From Welwitschia mirabilis (taxonomy: Eukaryota > Gnetophyta > Gnetopsida > Welwitschiales): a stretch of DNA of 64,000 bases. The position numbers were made by a program, and so were the translations under genes. Every line of letters starts with the position of its first letter. The first letter of the stretch is position 1. Positions 11,373-23,039 of the stretch are shown here, in pieces. The stretch spans positions 261,149,062-261,213,061 of the forward strand of contig JBOZIK010000001.1 of assembly GCA_051453625.1 (NCBI GenBank). Direction: 5' to 3'. A model generated the notes under the pieces. The model did no database searches. It was not told where the DNA came from and saw only the letters and a list, made by a program, of their open reading frames with translations.

Positions 11373-12764
11373 GGTAGGCATCTTAAACCTACACATTTTC
11401 ATTTATTTTCATGAAGTTATAGTGCTTTATGGCTAGGAGAAAATCAAGGGTATGTTTTTGATTTCTTAGATCTATTAAACTTTCATTTTAGTTCTATTTA
11501 ATAATTAAGTTAATTTATTAAATTTTTGTTAATAAATCTATCTTTGTATTTATTCTTATAAGGGATATAGTTCTATTATCTTTTAATTTATTCATAATAA
11601 GTGATATAAAATCATGGTCTCTTTTATGTAGGTAATCAAAACATCTTAGGATTCATAGAAATTAAGTAGATTGTTTAGATGACAAATAGAGTTTTAAAGA
11701 ATTTAGACTTTTAAGTTAAAAGGTTAATATCCAAGAAATTAAGGAATGTAATTTTTGTATAATATCATATTACTAAATGTAAAATTCTTTTCATAAATAA
11801 TAGGGGTTTAGAATTGAAATCCACTAGAAATGATTGAAGATCATATGTTAAGCAAAGTCAGGATGATAAAACTTTTTACTAACTTTGAGATTGTAAAATT
11901 CAAAAATTCCAACATAGTGAAAGAGATCATTCAATGTAGAGGAAGACAATTATCAAATTGTAGAATATTACTTCTATCAAATAATATTTTATGAAATTAT
12001 TAATACACATAAATAAAATCTAAATGCAAAACCTAAATATTGTAAAGGAAAATATTTCACAAGTAAATACATGCTAAGAAATCATCCAAATCCAACCAAA
12101 CCCACTACATTTGAAACTTTTCCCATCAAATCAAATGAACTCGACACCTTGTTTTTCATTTATTCTTCTTATTTTATTTTTGAGCTTCTCAAAACCTTTA
12201 TAAGAATATCTTCTATTAACAAAAAGGGTAACTTATGTGGGTTTATTGAGACCATATTTTATCGATAACTTTCATTCCTCATCTCTTTAAATAATTACTT
12301 TTTGAACATCTGAATTCAATAATTTTTTTAACATTTAGAAAGTAGATATCAATTTTGTCAAAGAACCTAATCCATCCAAACTTCAATATGCTAACAACGA
12401 AGTCCTATCCCTGGAATAGTAGCCAGACTATACATATTTCGTCTCTACTAATTCTAACAATTTAGGAATTTAGATCAATGTTTATTGCCTTACTCCCCCT
12501 TTTTTAACAATGCATTTATTATATTATTTTAGATCCTTAGGTTGAAATTAAGAATCATTATTTTTTATTTCAAAATAAAATTACATTATATGATAACCAT
12601 TATAGCATATTAATTATATTAAAATTGAAATACATACTTTTATTTACTGACATATTACACCTCAAAAGAATTATATAATGATAGCTTATCTCATTGACAA
12701 CATATCTTGACTTAAGAACGTTTAGGAATATTAATTAGAAACACATCAAATAAGTGTATAGGTC

Positions 12765-12845
12765 ATGATCGAGTGGTTGGTTAACCTATATGAAAGTAGT
12801 CATGCCTACGTATCCTTATTCAGAGGAAGTCAGACCACACATAGT
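12765..12845 (+). other. tRNA-like A-box region in 5-kb repeat
   Basis: The motif ATCGAGTGGTTGG resembles the D-arm/A-box of Leu or Ser tRNAs. Homologous sites occur at 30,045-30,118 and 32,790-32,870. In the 30,045 copy a B-box-like GAGTTCAAACC follows 59 bp later. This may be an ancestral tRNA-derived SINE captured by the repeat before it multiplied. Confidence 0.3.
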
Positions 12846-15797
12846 TCTATCTTAAAGCTTATTCCCATCTCCACCAATATGCATAACTATGAGATAGATT
12901 ACAATGATCTATATCAATAGGCATGAGGGCAAAAATATGCATGAAATAATGCATGAATAATATAAGAACTCAATGTTCTACTCAATAGGAATATGGTGCA
13001 AAACTAAATTAAAATAATACCAAATAAGATCACATACATATAAACATACATATACATAATATTTATATGAAACAATATAGAAGATAGCTATTTAAAAAAT
13101 CTTGAGATCATAAAAACCATCTCTAATATGGAATTCTAATGCATGAAATATGACAATATATATATATATATAGTGATTTCCCTATGCAGTTGGCCAAAAT
13201 ATCCATTAATAACCCTTTTTCAATAAGATCAAGTAATCCTCATATCTCCTTAACATCTTAGTGTAAGCTAATGGGAGGAAAGTATCGTAATAGAATAAAC
13301 ATTCTAGTAATCTCATGTACAAATGTGATTAACACACATACATACATCCACACACACATGCCATTTCAACAAGGTACCTCATAGATGCTACTTTTATAGT
13401 ATGGCATAATATATCTAAAATATATAAATATATAAAATGCCAAAAGGAAACTGACCCATATTTCATTGATTAAATTAGTAATCTCAATAAGATGTAACAC
13501 AATAGAAGTTAATAAATAACTACTTGAGACATTTAATTCATATGCATGAACATCAAAGAAAATACATTTAAGAATGCATACCTAGAATAGATTAAGATGT
13601 ACTAGAACCAACCATTATTATTGAGGAATGTAATAAACATGCATCATTTTATAACTATAGTATGCATACATACTTACATTGAATCACAAAAACAAACACC
13701 ATTACAGTAGGGGAATCCCATAACTATTTCTTTTATGATGCTAACAGAATGAGATCAAATCTATATATTAGATTACTTACAATGCTAATAGAATAATAAA
13801 AGGGAATTTGATCATATTATGTCCAATATACATAACCCTATATTTATTCATTTCTAATTTCCATCATATAATAATGCAGTTGTTAAACTATTTAAGCCCT
13901 CTATTAGGTTCAAGGTAGTTTACACTTTATTATCATAATGTCTATCATTTTCACTTGATCAATTTTCTTATTAATCAAAATTGGTATTAACACCATAACC
14001 ATTTATCCTAACGGTGGACATTTCATATTAAAAGAGTAGTATGTATATCAAAAGCTATTAATTGTAATTATTATTTCTCTAGTTTAATACCTTAAAATGT
14101 TTCATTACATATAATTACATTTTAATTTGTAAATCACATACCATTAATAATGCACTTCTTTTAATATAACCATAATATCATAAACATATCATACATAACA
14201 AAATTTGTAAAATATATCATACTTTCAACTCTTAAAAAAATTAAAACATGTTTAAAAATGAAAATATGGACATTGTAATAGTCTAACTAGGATATACATG
14301 GTACTTGTACTTTAAGGGAAAGATACAATTACTAAAATGTTAGGTTTGAAATCCCTTTCACCCTCCAATACATTTCAAGGTAGTAATTAAGCATATCTAC
14401 CATTGATAATATGTAATATTAGGGATATGGGATAATGGAATATAATTTAATATATATGTAATATTATGCATATGTTTGGTATGGAGTATAATAACATCAT
14501 ATTGATAGATAAAAACCATAACAATAATAATTAGACTATGTCTATATAGCTTATTATATACGTTCATTATATTAATGTTGATCCGCTTTATTGAAATAAT
14601 TGAATAGGTTCATCATGTATATAAGAACCCTCATTATATTTGTACGCTATTATATATTTCTTCATTTAATTATTACTACATTGTTTGGTTTTTCTATCAT
14701 ATATCTGTTATATATAACTTATAATGTAATCTATTTTTATATACGTATCATTATCTATTTACTTATTCCAATTATACATACTTATATATGTTTAATCTTC
14801 CAAGCTACAATAGTTATATTTTTAATCTTTTAATTTCACTTATATTTATGTATCCTATTTTTTATATTTCATGCTATATTTCATTTTCTATTTACCTTTT
14901 TTTTACATATTATATTTAATTATATCTTATAATAAAATTTTATGATACCCTTATATCTAAATTTATCTAAGAATAGGTATTTATATGACCAATATAAAAC
15001 AAGTCATATATACAATAAAATATAGGATATAAAAGGTAAAAGAGATAAAAGAATAGAGATGATACTTTCTAGCTAGACTAGGATTTCAAAATAGACCAGG
15101 AGTTTGATCTTTCAAATACTAAGTTATTTAAGGAAATATGCATATAAAGATAGATTATGCTATGCCCTTAGTAATAGTGAAACATTTTCATAATGATAAC
15201 ATAATAGTAACTATATCTTATTATTTATTTGAGTTAATTATGGCTCCACCTTATTTGTTATTGCATTCTTTTCTTTTAGAATTGTCTCTTTTATTTATTC
15301 TTTCTTATTATTCTACCTTATTATTTTTTATTATATTTCTATTCTATTATTCTCAAATATGAGGATTAGGATTTAAATCCATTAAAATAAGCACATTATG
15401 TAAATACAATGCAAAATTTGATGTCATGTTAAAGGGTTTGGATAAGATATAAGAGGAATTAAATTAGAAAAATTAGAGTAACGAAGTTTAGACATTTGGC
15501 ATGTAATATCCTTTCCTTTTCAACAAAACTTAGAAATTCACCCAGCCTATCAAAAAACATTTGAAAATTAGAAAAGATTATTATAAGGATCAATAGTGAA
15601 GGAACCCTCTCTAATGTAATAAAAACATAACTTTGCCTTTATAATTAATTAGAAAATTCTAGATTTTTCTCAAGATATATATTTTCATGTGATTTTTCTT
15701 TAATTTTTAATAAATAAATTATATCTCTTTTATACAAAATCTTTTTCACATTTGAGTAAGCTTCCTTCTTATTCCTTTGTTCAAACTAAGTTTGAAG

Positions 15798-15802
15798 ATT
15801 AC
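15798..15802 (+). repeat. target-site duplication, left copy
   Basis: ATTAC immediately precedes the 5' LTR and is repeated perfectly at 28,145-28,149 after the 3' LTR. This fixes the element borders and the 5-bp staggered cut typical of Ty3/gypsy integrases. Confidence 0.9.
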
Positions 15803-16907
15803 TATTGTGCTGCTAACTTGCATATATTTGATAAGGTATTTTGAATAGTTTTACAAGATATTAGCAAGGTTTAAACCAGATTTCTATGATAATGAAGAGC
15901 TGAGATGAAAGATACAAAAGCATATAATCTCCATGACATTTTGTAGCATTTAGAGTAGTTCAAAATACTTCCTATTTTTGAGATAAACATTTTGCAAACA
16001 TTGAGTCTAATGCATTGGATGAACACTTGTAAAAACCCTATCATCCACCTCATCATCTAAACAATAATACAAATGATAGAACACTTAAAGCCAATGATGA
16101 TAGTGACTATGATCAATTTGATAGATGACATGGAATACTTATGAGGTGACATCGTCCCTTGTATCATTTAGATGACTCTCAAGATGATATCTTTTATAAC
16201 ACTCCACTAAACATTGACCTAACTTCTACCATTTATTTATATGTATCTTTCATAGCTGTTAGGATTAATCTTGCACCTATTTATCTATTTTATTATTTAT
16301 GTGTTTATTATCAATAAGTATTGATTTCATGCTTGACTCCATTTTATATTTACTTATATCAAAAATTTTTATGATGGGAGATCGAAGGGCTAGAGAATCA
16401 CCTTTGTAATTATAGAGATATGTCTTCCTTGATGTTGAGTTATGATTCCTCTATTGAGGGGTGACTACTTTGTAATATAGATGTGATTTAATATTAATAC
16501 AAAGAACACTTTCTCATTTCCTATGCTTGTTATTACTTATCCCTCATAGTTTATGTTGCTTCCAATTCAATGATAGCTTCTTAAGTGATATAGGTTATAG
16601 GAAAAACCTCGATCAAGGTTAAGCATTAATAGTTTTAGTGTATTATTTCTTTTTATTTTTAGATTAACTTTGCATAAGTGTTTGCATTATAGTTTTCTGC
16701 ATTGCAATTTACATTTGTTGCTAAGGTAAATAAGGGTTTCTTGCTAAAATCAATTATCTTTTTTCTAGCCTAGGACTTTTATGGATTATAACATTCAGAT
16801 TAACTCCCATTTATATTAGTGTGTTTTGTTGTATAAGATATCTATTTTATTTGTAAATGATAGGATCTTCTCAAGCATAATAGTTTACAAAAATATGCAC
16901 TGCAACA
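15803..16907 (+). repeat. 5' LTR of Athila-like element
   Basis: It starts TATTGTGCTGCTAAC and ends CACTGCAACA. The 3' LTR starts TGTTGCACTACGAAC and ends CACCACAACA. The first G of the canonical TG has become A here, and TG/CA differences between the two copies mark former CpG sites. Both LTRs have exactly the same length. Confidence 0.92.
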
Positions 16908-16910
16908 TAT

Positions 16911-16929
16911 TGGCGTCATTGCCAAGGAA
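16911..16929 (+). other. primer-binding site, tRNA-Asp type
   Basis: TGGCGTCATTGCC lies three bases after the 5' LTR. It matches the Athila PBS TGGCGCCGTTGCC, complementary to the 3' end of plant tRNA-Asp, except for two changes that are both of the CpG-decay type. Confidence 0.85.
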
Positions 16930-17769
16930 GGCTACTTGGAGTTTGAGAGTTATTATTGCTCAGGTGAGTATTTGAATCTCAGTTTGGATGTTTGCCTATA
17001 GTAGTCCTATATTTGTATCTATAGTAGAATAGATTTTCTTTTCATAGTTTCAGATTTTACATTTTAAAATAAAAGCTAAGTTATCCCTTCATCGTCCAAA
17101 CTACATGTGATGATAATAATCTCTGTGTCTTAAGATTTTAACTTTTTATTTTCTCAAAATTTTTTAGGATTTTTCCTATCATCCCCTTTATTGTCTAGAT
17201 GTCTTAAGAGGATGATAGTATTCTTTTTGTGTTTGTCATTTTTGCACTTTTGTTTTCTATGGTTTTAATTTTTTGTGTTTTCCATATTTCTGTTATCCAA
17301 ACTATCATCCAGATAACCACAAGAATAACATTATGACTGGTTGCTTGTAACCTTATGCGATAGCACGTGTACGTAGCTGCTAACGCCAACCATTACTACT
17401 AACCAGCACAGTTTAATCCTTACCTTTCCGGACCAGTTTCCCATTTTGGTAATCACTATTTACACCATTCTAGATAGGCCACTCAACCATTTCTTGCATC
17501 AAAATTGAGCATGCTGGGACATGGTAAAATCTAGTAAGAAATAAAAATATTAGAGAGATGGTTGTTCATATAGTTAAATATCTGAGAAGGTTTAATTGAC
17601 TTAAAAATTAACTTAGGTACATAGAGCAAATATACACAAATTTTAAAAATTATAGAAATTTCTACTATTATTTCTTTAGAGTCTACTTTTATGAGAGAAA
17701 CTTTTTCAAAATATTATTTTGATAATAGTTTTCAATTTTTAAATATGTCTAGCTAATCACACAAAGAAA

Positions 17770-19650
17770 ATGACTACACCTATCATTGGAACCCTTATGA
17801 CTACACCTATTAAACCTAATGCTAATGTCATCCTTAAAGAAATGATTGCTAATAAAAACATGAATTCTAATAGCCTTTTGATTTACCTCTTAGTGATGAT
17901 GTCAAACTTAGAAACCTAAATGCTTATCTCATTTCTAATGGTAAACTTGATAAAGATCCTTTATAACATATTACCGACATCAAATAGTTAGTGCTCCCTT
18001 TAGGAAATGGTAAAAAAAGAATAAGTAATAGAACTTACATGGTCATTTTTCTCATCACTTTAAAAGTAAGAACTATTTCTTACAAAATTTTAAAATCATG
18101 GAGTCAAGTTTAAGAATTTTTTATTAAAATATTCATGAGTGTCTACCATTAGAAAACATAAGAAAGAAATAACCAACTTTCAACAACAACCTAATTCCTA
18201 TGAGAGATTTCTTATTTCTTTACATTCAAATCTTGTAAATGTTTTTTATCAAGAATAATTAGTAGGATACTTTTATAATGGACTCAATAGTTAAATAAAG
18301 CAACTATTTAATTTTTCATATGAAGGAAATTAATTGAAGCTTACTTTAGAATATGCTTGAAAACTGTTGGAAGAATTAATGGAAGTGAGTCAAATTTGGC
18401 CTACACCCTCATCTAGAGAAAATTATAACTGTAGGTTAAATAATTAAATATCTTAGGGAGGTTAAGCAAGAAAAATAATAAATAAGAACTAAAAATAAAC
18501 TAATAAATGTCATTAAGGATTTTACTTTAACTTAGAAAAATACACTCAGATAATTTTATATGCAAAGATGGCAACAAAGAAGAGTGTAGTTGTAGTTCCA
18601 ACTTGTGATTTATGTGAAGACAACTATTATATTACAAAAGAGTGTCTTTTACTTCCAACATACAAAGAAATAAATTATTAAGAAGTGCATTCTTCCAGTT
18701 AAAGATCTTTAACTTTAATTAAAACCTAAACCAAAACCAAATTTGAATGAAAAATCATAATAATTTTCAACCTAGGATAAGTGGATAATCCAACTTTAAA
18801 AATTTTTAAACAAATCATCCTAACTTCCAAAGATTTAAAAAGATATTTGAGAACATAATTTTTTACTCAAATAGCTAAAATAATCAACCAAGCTTATCCA
18901 AGTCACAAAACCAAGGTTATCCACTTAGAAATTCCATTGATGAGTTCAGAAAGACACAAGAAATAATAAATTTTAACATTGAAAATCTTGTGAGTATTTT
19001 GTAATAAACCATGCTTACTAATCAAATACCATAAGATACACTTATCATTTAACCTTTACCAAACCCAAATAAAGTTAAGACAAATTCTAAGATAATGAAA
19101 GAAGTGGAAATGAGATAACACCTTTCACACATGAGGCCTCAGCATCTTAAAGTAATAAAATGGATGAAGAAAAGGATATAGAAATTTTAGAAAATCATTC
19201 TTTTCCTTCTCCTTTTAGTAACAAAAAGAAAAATTCTTCTTATAAGAAACTTGCTAATCCTTAGCTTGATAAATTGAACATAAATCCTACTTTTAATAAA
19301 CATCTTAAAGCCTTAATGCAAAATGTGAGTATCAATTTATCATTTTAGAAACTTTTACAAGAATACCTTAAGTATTATAAGTTGTGGAAATATCTAATTA
19401 GAAGGAAACAAAAACAAACAATTTCTAATAAAGTCTTCCTAGTCCACTCCATTAACAACTTACTTTTATAGAAATGTTAAAAGTTTAAAGATCTGGGAGT
19501 ATCAACTATTAATATAACTTTTAAAGGAAATAAAAAAATTAAGAAATTAGTGTCAATATTATACCCTTACACATTTATCAACGACTTGGATTGAAAAATA
19601 GAATAGAGCCCAGAAGGATTATCTTAAAATTGATTGATACATCTATTAAG
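17770..19650 (+). pseudogene. Athila-type gag remnant
   Basis: A possible start is the ATG near 17,773 (MTTPIIGTLMTTP), but the frame breaks soon afterwards. At about 18,597-18,640 the translation CDLCEDNYYITKEC resembles the zinc knuckle of Athila gag and corresponds to NCEICEDKC in the minus-strand element at 8,715-8,755. Gag would form the particle and bind element RNA. Many stops and frameshifts are present. The leader (16,930-17,770) shows no coding sequence. Confidence 0.65.
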
Positions 19651-19689
19651 AAACATTTAAGAATAACTAAAGATTTCATAATTCAGATG

Positions 19690-19880
19690 AAATAAGTATT
19701 CTACCCCATTGATGTTGTTATAATAGATGTTAAACATAAAGGTGGTTATCCTTTACTTCTACCTGAAGACCTTTTTTTTCTTTTTTCTTTTTTTTACAAT
19801 AGACCTTGTATTATAAACACAAGAACAAGTTTAATGGAGTGTCATTTAGAAAATAAGAAGTTTCTAATAAGTGTTTGATA
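19690..19880 (+). pseudogene. Athila-type aspartic protease remnant
   Basis: The translation PIDVVIIDVKHKGGYPLLLPE (split by decay) follows the pattern P.DFVV.D.......PLILGRPF of Ty3/gypsy proteases and parallels YPIYVVIIKIEHDESYPLLL in the minus-strand copy. An A/T-rich slip region (19,775-19,795) disrupts the 'GRPF' part. Positions 19,880-20,580 are decayed linker without a clear motif. Confidence 0.6.
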
Positions 19881-20589
19881 TGGTTGAAAAAGATTTAGAA
19901 AATGATATGAGTGTGAAAGAAGAAATAAAGCCAACTTTATTTTTATAGAACTGTCTGCTTGAAGAGAAATGACTAATGCTTTATAAACTAACTTTATTGA
20001 TAATCAACTAGAAGTAGACAACTTGAACATTTTTTTATAAAGATCAACTTGATTTTAACCATTTGAAAATTATTTGTTTTAGTATAGAAAATAGAGATAT
20101 TGATGTAGAAAATTGATTATTTTGATATAGAAAATTGATTATCTTAATGTAGAACTAAGATTTTATACTTTAATTATGGTCATCCACTACTAACATCTAG
20201 ATAACAATCTAAGACAAAAATGAAATTTCATGGAAATTTAATAGAAAATAAAAATTTAAATTCAAATTTAAATATTAAATCTTTATCAAAGAGACTGAAA
20301 TAAATTTTTCTAAACAATGATCTAAACAAACCTTTGATAATTAAGAAAAATCTTTTTTGTCAATAAGAATTAAATTTAATATCTATTTTCTGATTTAAGA
20401 TAAATGCATTTACTTGGTTTCATAAATATTTGATAGCCATTCCTATCTTAATTATTTAACATAAAATCTACCTTGAGAATAACATAAAACTTGTTAAGCA
20501 AAACCAACATAGACTTAATCTAGTTTTTAAGTAAGTTATTAAAGATGAAATCATAAAATTGATGGATGTTGAAATCATTTATGCCATAG

Positions 20590-21235
20590 CTAATATTGAA
20601 TGGGTTAGCTCTTTTATCATATACCTAAGAAAGGTGGAAAATGGAGTATGTGCATAGATTTTAGAAAATGTCACGATCCTTTGCCTTTTCATGCTAAGAT
20701 ACTTGATAGAATTTAGGGACATACATTCTATTGTTTTCTTGATGGTTATATTGCTTATAATCAAGTTTGTATTGCTAGTGAGGACCAAGCCAAAACTACT
20801 TTTACTTTACCTTTTGGTGCTTTTGCTTTTTGACACATGCCTTTTGGACTTTGTAATGCTCTTGGTACATTTCAACATGCTATGATGCGTACTTTTTCTA
20901 ATATGTTAGAAGATTTAATAGAAATTTTTATGAATGAATTCTTTATTTATACTAAAATTTTTGAATAAATATTAGAGTGATTAGAGAAATTCATTGTTTA
21001 ATACATTTCTATTGGCCTACATTTGAGTTGGAAAAAGAGTTTATTTTTAGTTGAAAGTGGAACTATTTTAGCATGTGATATTTCGAAAAAAAAAGGATTA
21101 GGATGTACTCTAAAAAAGTTGGTATTATTCAAAATCTAAATTCCCCTACAAATATGAAATAATTTATACTTTTCTTAGTTATTGTGGTTTTTTTCATCGG
21201 TTTATTCATGATTATGTAAACATTTATAGACCCCT
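20590..21235 (+). pseudogene. Athila-type reverse transcriptase remnant
   Basis: With frame changes the segment reads CIDFRK (about 20,655), DPLPFHAKILDRI (about 20,675-20,715), FYCFLDGYIAYNQVCIA (about 20,728-20,778), TTFTLPFGAFAF and MPFGLCNALGTFQHAM (about 20,800-20,885), then EDLIEIFMNEFFIY (about 20,908-20,950). The last aligns to the catalytic FMDDFSVY box, but both aspartates are changed to N and E, so the active site is lost. The thumb/connection region (21,100-21,235) still shows FFHRFIHDYVNIYRPL in a shifted frame. This is a clear Athila signature in a dead copy. Confidence 0.92.
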
Positions 21236-21239
21236 TCAC

Positions 21240-21720
21240 GTGGCACTAGAAAAAGAAGCTAAATTTAAATGGAATGAATCTTTTCAACTTACTTTTGATA
21301 GCGTTAAACATAAACTTTCTTATGCTTCTATTATAATAGAACTCAATTGGGAAAAATATTTTGAACTAATGTATGATGATAGTAATTTTGTCATAGGTGG
21401 GGTACTTTGTCAAAATATAAAAATAAATTTAAATTTATATCTTGTCATAGCAAATCTCTATTTAGAACTCAAATAAATTATACTACTATAGAGAATAAAA
21501 TGTTAGCAATTATACACTTATAAATTATCTTTTAGGCTTTTATACAAATGTTTATATCAACCATGCTACAATTTGTTACTTAATGACTAAGAAAGATTCT
21601 AGTGCTTGATTGATTAAATGGATCCTCTTTATGTAAGAACTTAATTTAACCATTATTGATAAAGTAAGGGAGCATAATTATGTTGTTAATCATTTGTGTC
21701 ATCTTTCTTCTCCCCTTGAT
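21240..21720 (+). pseudogene. Athila-type RNase H remnant
   Basis: The longest surviving frame in the element (21,240-21,476, 78 codons) reads EAKFKWNESFQLTFDSVK ... ASIIIELNWEKYFELMYDDSN.. GGVLCQ. This matches the pattern F.W...C..AF..LK....APII..P.W..PFELMCDASD.A.GAVLGQ. After a frameshift come NYTTIENKMLAI (about 21,475-21,515), VYINHATICYLMTKKD (about 21,550-21,600) and LIKWILF, which are the RNase H core and tether. Its ATG is not a real start; the frame is an internal piece of pol. Confidence 0.9.
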
Positions 21721-21879
21721 GATTCTATTAACGATGATTCTTTTCCGAATAAGTAACTTCTTATCATATCTTCTATTCATCCTCCTCATTGATATGCTGA
21801 TATTGTTAATTACCTTGTTACCATAAAACACCATAACATTGGACTTATAATTAATGCAAATCTTTTATCCATAGACTAG

Positions 21880-23030
21880 ATAACTATGAATGGATAGAGC
21901 CACATTTATGTCATAGCTGTAAAGACCAAATTATGTGAATACATGTGCCTGCTTGGAAAATATCTAAAATCCTTCATTTTTATCATGGTAATGTTTGTTA
22001 AGGTTATTTTAGTGGATATAAAATGGCTATGAAAATTTTTTATTCTAGTTTTTTCTATCATACTCTTTTTTAAGAATCTTTTAAGTTTTCTAGAAGGTGT
22101 AATCCTTGTTAGTATTATGATATACTTATTCATGCTCAGGAGATTTTCCTTAGACTTATTCTTAAATGTGAACCTTTTGAGTATCAGGATATTAATTTTA
22201 TATGCCTTATTCACCCACCTTTTCACCATAAACATTAAATTTTAATGGTTGCAGATTATGTTAATAAATGAGTTAAACCTATTCCTAATTCTTTCAATGA
22301 TGCTTAAATTATTTATCATTTCCTGAGAACTTATATTTTTTAGAGATTCAGTTTTCTCAAGATTATCATTAGTGATCAAGAAACTTATTTATTAATCATC
22401 TTTTTATAAAACTTCTTTTATCCATTGGAATAGAACATAAGGTAGCTTATGCTTCTCATCCTCAAACTAATGGATAGGCTAAAAATGCGAATAGAAAAAT
22501 TAAAAAAATGATGCAAAAAATTGTCTTTATTAATAAAAAATCTAGGACTTCAAAGCTTAATAATGTTCTTTAAGTTTATCATACAACTTAGCATAATTAT
22601 CTTGGTTTTTCACCTTATGAACTTATATATTTAAAAGTTTATATTTTACCTGTTGATGTGTGCTATAATTCTTATCATTCTTCTAATCAACTTAATCTTA
22701 TGGATCTTCATAAAAACCTTAAACATAGATTAGCCTAATTATATCAATTTGATAAAAAACTTACTCATGCTATACATAGTCAATTAATCCATAAATCCCA
22801 AGTTAAATTCAAACATAATAAAAAGTTACTTTATAAAAAGTTTAAACTTAGTAAACTTATCCTTTTATACAGTACTAGAATACATCTTTTAAATAATAAG
22901 TTAACCTCTAAATGATTAGGTACTTATCTTATAGAGATAGTGCATTATAATGACTCTATTGAGATTTCTGATTTAGAGAATAAGGTGATTTAGAAAGTTA
23001 ATGGATAATGGTTAAAACTATATGAATGAT
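21880..23030 (+). pseudogene. Athila-type integrase remnant
   Basis: AWKISKILHFYHGN and YKMAMKIFYSSFFY (about 21,950-22,070) correspond to the zinc-binding N-terminal region (ILHFCHS..YGGHF...TA.KVLQSGFYWP). IIISDQETY (about 22,360) is the core DGG/DxG region, and 22,450-22,520 holds HPQT.G-like and NRKIKK motifs. The C-terminal region runs to about 23,030. A minus-strand frame at 21,906-22,235 is an antisense shadow. Stops and frameshifts are frequent. Confidence 0.85.
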
Positions 23031-23039
23031 CCTTTGATT

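Larger units (their letters stand above)
8875..12527 (-). repeat. 5-kb LTR-type repeat, copy 1 (truncated)
   Basis: This copy aligns by eye with 33,905-37,310 and with 13,865-15,802 plus 28,150-29,320. Shared landmarks are 'ACTATCTAAGCC' near the start, 'CACTTTATTATCAT', 'ATTATTTCTCTAGT' and 'GTGTATATAAGAACCCTCA'-like blocks, and 'TTCAACAATTTTT' near the end. It lacks about 1.3 kb at its left end, where it abuts decayed Athila gag, and about 305 bp at its right end. It carries the 5S-derived insertion at 9,941-10,301 that the other copies lack. No coding capacity was seen. Minus orientation is inferred from the PBS/PPT next to the other copies. Confidence 0.75.
12527..15802 (-). repeat. 5-kb LTR-type repeat, copy 2, left part
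   Basis: It begins at a junction (TTAG/ATCC) where copy 1 stops short and copy 2 starts a few bases inside its own end. It continues through 'GAGTGGTTGG' (12,773), a TA microsatellite (13,157-13,172) and the start of the block shared with 8,897 ('CTATTTAAGCCCTCTATTAGG', 13,888) to the Athila insertion point. The right part resumes at 28,150. Without the insertion this copy would be about 4.77 kb. No coding capacity was seen. Confidence 0.75.

Noticed and set aside
21906-22235. 109-codon minus-strand frame
   Set aside because: Antisense of the plus-strand integrase remnant.
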